A program made the position numbers and the translations under genes. From NCBI GenBank assembly GCA_964560765.1, contig CAZLMG010000011.1:51796-115795 (forward strand): a stretch of 64,000 nt of DNA. Direction: 5' to 3'. Positions within the stretch are counted from its first letter, which is position 1, and each line of letters starts with the position of its first letter. The notes beneath the pieces are model-generated. The model ran no database searches and was not told where the DNA came from. It was given only the letters and a program-made list of their open reading frames with translations. Shown piece after piece: positions 61,231 to 64,000 of the stretch. The stretch is from CAZLMG01 sp964560765. GTDB lineage: Bacteria; Bdellovibrionota_B; Oligoflexia; Oligoflexales; CAZLMG01.

Positions 61231-61992
61231 ATGATATTTAATGCTCTGAATTTGTTGGTTTTTTCTGTTGTGATTATGTCGCTGCTGGGGTCCTGCACAG
61301 AAAAAGAATTTAATCCCGATGATCCCGCGGGATCATTTGCAATCGCGAGAGAGCCTTACGACGATGAAGAGTATGACATCGCTCTGAGCAAGTTGGGTGA
61401 ATACAAGGCGCGGTTCCCTTACAGTCAATATTCAGTTCTTGCTGAGCTGTATATGGCGAATAGCCTTTTTGAGTTAGCTCGATATGACGAAGCAGCTGTC
61501 TCTTACGAACAGTTTGTGAAGCTACACCCTAAGCATGAGAAAGTTGACTTTGCGATGTTCCGTGCGGGCGAGTGTCATTGGGCGGACGCGCCGGGTGAAC
61601 CTGACCGAGATCAAGGATTGACGAAGCTAGCCGTTGAAAGCTGGAAGAAATTGCTGGCGAGATTTCCGGAGTCAAAATTTGCCGAGGAAGCGCGTCGACT
61701 CATTGCTCAAGGCGATCGGCGAGTGGCTGATAACATGGCCTTTTCTGCAAAGTTTTATTGCAAACAAGAAATCTATCACGCATGCGCCTATCGTTATTTG
61801 CAACTGGCTGAGCAATTTCCAAATTTTGCCGATCTTCGGCAGTTGTCATACGCAAAGGCGGCGGATGCATTTGATCAGTTGGCTAGGCAGAAGGAAGCTG
61901 AGCCGAATAGCGATAAAAATGTATACTTTCAAAAGATGAGTGCAGCCGAGCTTTTGGCGCGTGCGAATGAGTTGCGCAGCCTAGCAAAGTAA
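61231..61992 (+). CDS. bamD: Outer-membrane assembly lipoprotein BamD
   Basis: 253 residues from ATG 61231. Lipobox LLGSC (Cys22). TPR-type helical pairs follow: YDIALSKLGEYKARFPYSQY, LFELARYDEAAVSYEQFVKL and GLTKLAVESWKKLLARFPES. BamD is the essential partner of BamA in outer-membrane protein insertion. Earlier in-frame starts give a long non-homologous extension. Upstream of the PBP gene in an envelope block. Confidence 0.93.
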   Translation: MIFNALNLLVFSVVIMSLLGSCTEKEFNPDDPAGSFAIAREPYDDEEYDIALSKLGEYKARFPYSQYSVLAELYMANSLFELARYDEAAVSYEQFVKLHPKHEKVDFAMFRAGECHWADAPGEPDRDQGLTKLAVESWKKLLARFPESKFAEEARRLIAQGDRRVADNMAFSAKFYCKQEIYHACAYRYLQLAEQFPNFADLRQLSYAKAADAFDQLARQKEAEPNSDKNVYFQKMSAAELLARANELRSLAK

Positions 61993-61998
61993 CTTCTT

Positions 61999-62016
61999 CC
62001 ACCTGAAATCAGGTGG
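61999..62016 (+). promoter_or_regulatory. Hairpin between bamD and PBP gene
   Basis: CCACCTGA (61999-62006) and TCAGGTGG (62009-62016): an 8-bp inverted repeat with two central bases. The first T run is missing, so it is not a standard terminator. Either an operator or an mRNA stability element. Confidence 0.4.
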
Positions 62017-62058
62017 GTCCTTGGCGCGGCGCTCTCTCCCATGCAAGGACAATAAGTT

Positions 62059-63939
62059 GTGCAGTCGCTCCGTTCAGGCCATGTTCTCGCCATCGCATGC
62101 GCAGCCTTTTGCGTCGTCTTGACGATATGCGCCGGCATTGCGGTTGTCCTCATCAGTCGCAGCATTCCAGGTCCCGATTCAAACTTTTGGCACGATCCTG
62201 GTGAGTCTTCGGCTATTGTTCTGGATCGCCGTGGAACCTGCCTTACCTGCGAGCATGCCGCGAATGCGCGTGTGAAGATTTCGAGCCTGCCTCCACATGT
62301 TATCCAGGCTTTCTTGGCAGCGGAAGATCGACGATTTTTCCGACACTGGGGCATTGATCCTTGGGGCATTGCCAGGGCCCTCTGGGCCAACCTAAGGGCG
62401 GGTCGAGTGGTGGAAGGCGGGAGCACGATCACGCAGCAGGTAGTCAAGAGCTACATGCTCGATAAACGACGCCGATTAGGCCGCAAATTATTTGAGGCAG
62501 CGTACGCCATTGCCCTTGAGCAAAGGTTATCGAAATCAGAGATTTTTGAGCTGTATTTACGTCGTGTCTTCTTTGGCCAGGGTGCGCATGGACTGGCTGA
62601 GGCGGCTCACATTTATTTTCGAAAAGCTCCGACGAAACTCTCAGTATCGGAAGCGGCCATGCTTGCCGCTCTCCCCAAAGCCCCCAGCTACTTTGATCCG
62701 GTAAGGTATCCAGAGCGTACGCGGCAGCGGCAGAGGTTGGTCCTGCATCGGATGCATTCGCTCGGATTTTTGACAGCCGCACAGCTACGCTCAGCGATTG
62801 AGCGACGTGTCGCTATCCGAGGTAGGGTTGGGTTGGTCTCGTCGGAAGATATTGTGTTGCGTGAGCATATTTTGCGCGAATTGCGCTCTAGCATTGAGGC
62901 GCCTTCTGTGTCTCTATTCGAGCATTCCGTGCATAGCACAGTGGATTTAGAACTACAGGCGATTGCCCGGCAAAGTATGGAGCGTTTGCGCCGCCAGCTT
63001 AAGCTGTCTCCGAGCGACCTTGCCGAGGTGGAAGCGGCGACGATTGTCGCGGATGTTCAGAGTGGCGAGATTCTAGCAACAGTTGGCGGATTGTCTGCAC
63101 ATGGTTCACAGTTTGACCGAGTCACATCTATGCATCGGCAACTAGGCAGCGCGTTTTTGCCGCTGCTGTATGCGATGGCATTTGACCGAGGTGCTCAATG
63201 GAATACCTCGTTGTATGCGACAGAATGGGCGGCCGCAGCACCGCATCATCCCGTAGATGGACGCGCTACAGAGCCAACGCTGTTTGATGGGTTAAGGGGA
63301 CACCTCGCATTTGAGTCCACCAGGCTGGCGGGAAATATGGGCCTTGGCACGCTGAATCGGTATTGTCGAAGTCTGGGACTCAACTGTGATTATGGTGACA
63401 TTCGGCTAGCAGCTGGCATGAGCGAAGAAACACTACTCGGGTTTGCGCAGGCATTCGCCTGCTTGGCGCGTGGCGGTGCATGCGTGAAGTTGCGCTCCGT
63501 CGCTCGGGTTGTCGACCAAGCTGGTCAAACTATGCATCAAGCCGACTCTGCAGCTTCAACCCGAGTTATGAGCGAACATGCAGCATTCTTGGTGAATGCT
63601 GGCTTAAGCCGCTCCTTTCGCGGTAGCGGACTAGCGGCTTATGTGGGGCGAGATGAGCGTGGTCACAATCTATGGGCTGTCGCCTACGACGACCGCTTCT
63701 TGGTGGCCACTTGGCTCGGTGCCGAGCGAGGACGGGTAAGTATCCTGAGTCGGCATCCAGCCATCGCTGACAATTTGTACGAGCAGATCACCGGCTTGTG
63801 GGAGACGACAGCGCACAGCCCGCCGACTAACGAATGGCTTCGTCCTCCGCCGATGATCGCGGTGCAGTCGCTCGCAACCCTTGAAGGCGCCACAAAGCTT
63901 CCAGTTTCATTGCGAAAATCTGCGCCAGTAGTTCGTTAG
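62059..63939 (+). CDS. Class A PBP with intact glycosyltransferase and degenerate transpeptidase
   Basis: 626 residues from GTG 62059, AAGGA 9 bases upstream. One membrane helix (about 10-33). The GT51 domain (about 60-230) has the catalytic Glu89 in AAEDRRFF, GGSTITQQVVK and SKSEIFELYL, so glycan polymerisation is probably active. The transpeptidase domain keeps its fold signs (RQLGSAFLPLLYAMAF, LAAGMSEETLLGFAQAF) but the SxxK motif is SAFL (364-367), SxN is STR (420-422) and KTG is replaced by RGSG (521-524). Cross-linking activity is therefore unlikely. Possibly a monofunctional polymerase with a structural C-domain. Confidence 0.92.
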   Translation: MQSLRSGHVLAIACAAFCVVLTICAGIAVVLISRSIPGPDSNFWHDPGESSAIVLDRRGTCLTCEHAANARVKISSLPPHVIQAFLAAEDRRFFRHWGIDPWGIARALWANLRAGRVVEGGSTITQQVVKSYMLDKRRRLGRKLFEAAYAIALEQRLSKSEIFELYLRRVFFGQGAHGLAEAAHIYFRKAPTKLSVSEAAMLAALPKAPSYFDPVRYPERTRQRQRLVLHRMHSLGFLTAAQLRSAIERRVAIRGRVGLVSSEDIVLREHILRELRSSIEAPSVSLFEHSVHSTVDLELQAIARQSMERLRRQLKLSPSDLAEVEAATIVADVQSGEILATVGGLSAHGSQFDRVTSMHRQLGSAFLPLLYAMAFDRGAQWNTSLYATEWAAAAPHHPVDGRATEPTLFDGLRGHLAFESTRLAGNMGLGTLNRYCRSLGLNCDYGDIRLAAGMSEETLLGFAQAFACLARGGACVKLRSVARVVDQAGQTMHQADSAASTRVMSEHAAFLVNAGLSRSFRGSGLAAYVGRDERGHNLWAVAYDDRFLVATWLGAERGRVSILSRHPAIADNLYEQITGLWETTAHSPPTNEWLRPPPMIAVQSLATLEGATKLPVSLRKSAPVVR

Positions 63940-63999
63940 AGGCGCCAGCTCGGTGTCGAAATCTTTGTCAGAGCCCCACGGGTAAGGCAGAGCTGGTTT
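63907..63999 (-). CDS. 3' end of a reverse-strand gene (partial, tentative)
   Basis: A reverse frame enters from the right edge and stops at TGA 63909-63907. The visible 30 residues read like protein (PWGSDKDFDTELAPL, then NYWRRFSQ). It would overlap the end of the PBP gene by about 33 bases, similar to other convergent overlaps in this window. Family unknown. Confidence 0.35.
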   Translation of the reverse strand, partial: KPALPYPWGSDKDFDTELAPLTNYWRRFSQ

Positions 64000-64000
64000 G

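Noticed and set aside
1..64000. Mobile elements, prophage or genomic island
   Set aside because: No transposase, integrase, attachment repeats or clear change in base composition was seen.

Overview
The window is a stretch of chromosome from a Gram-negative (diderm) bacterium with about 50-55% GC by eye. Outer-membrane biology is plain: a BamD lipoprotein, an MltD-type lytic transglycosylase, a TonB-type protein, a porin-like barrel and several lipobox signal peptides. There is no rRNA, no transposase, no phage gene and no CRISPR array. Tandem PilZ proteins, many secreted lipoproteins and a small HAMP membrane protein suggest a Bdellovibrionota/Oligoflexia-type or other former deltaproteobacterial lineage. 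That placement is an inference, not a demonstrated one. TTG and GTG starts are common, even in ribosomal genes (rpsS, rpsE, rpsC, secY, priA).

Layout. (1) 1-2137: an incoming gene end with its terminator, then a reverse-strand pair of lipoproteins (VWA, then SH3b). (2) 2488-16939: one forward superoperon joining S10, spc and alpha, from rpsJ to rplQ, with secY, adk, infA, rpmJ and rpoA inside and a terminator at the end. The rplX (L24) gene is missing from its usual place between rplN and rplE. (3) 16992-23079: a protease island holding a subtilase lipoprotein, a large TPR regulator with winged-helix C-terminus, and a divergent trypsin-like exoprotease with a GHSIIN hexapeptide repeat. (4) 23091-24661: two paralogous PilZ proteins. 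(5) 24985-34863: rimP-nusA-infB-rbfA-truB-metK, a HAMP protein, ruvA and ruvB, preceded by a terminator-shaped leader just before rimP. (6) 34875-38879: an unrecognised 563-residue membrane protein, a porin-like barrel and uppP.

(7) 38991-43537: small membrane proteins, then an overlapping pair encoding an XPB/ERCC3-type helicase and a Bax1/DUF790 nuclease, followed by a DHH phosphoesterase. This looks like a bacterial version of the archaeal XPB-Bax1 DNA-processing pair and is the most notable module here. (8) 43559-49186: dtd-cutA, gpmI-mazG, rpsT with a histone-H1-like tail, an envelope protein, and an rpsR-rpmB operon ending in a 57-residue basic protein that may be bTHX-like. (9) 49433-54833: priA with only one of its two zinc sites, a small exported Cys protein, a ClpP family member, tRNA-Leu(CAG) and an MsbA-like ABC exporter. 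(10) 54819-58598: etfB-etfA, a class V aminotransferase and a ZIP-like membrane protein. (11) 58599-63939: an envelope block with MltD-like transglycosylase, TonB-like protein, BamD and a class A PBP whose glycosyltransferase motifs are intact but whose three transpeptidase motifs are all degenerate.

Convergent genes are packed very tightly: stop codons repeatedly fall inside the neighbour's terminator stem or loop, or overlap the neighbour's coding end.
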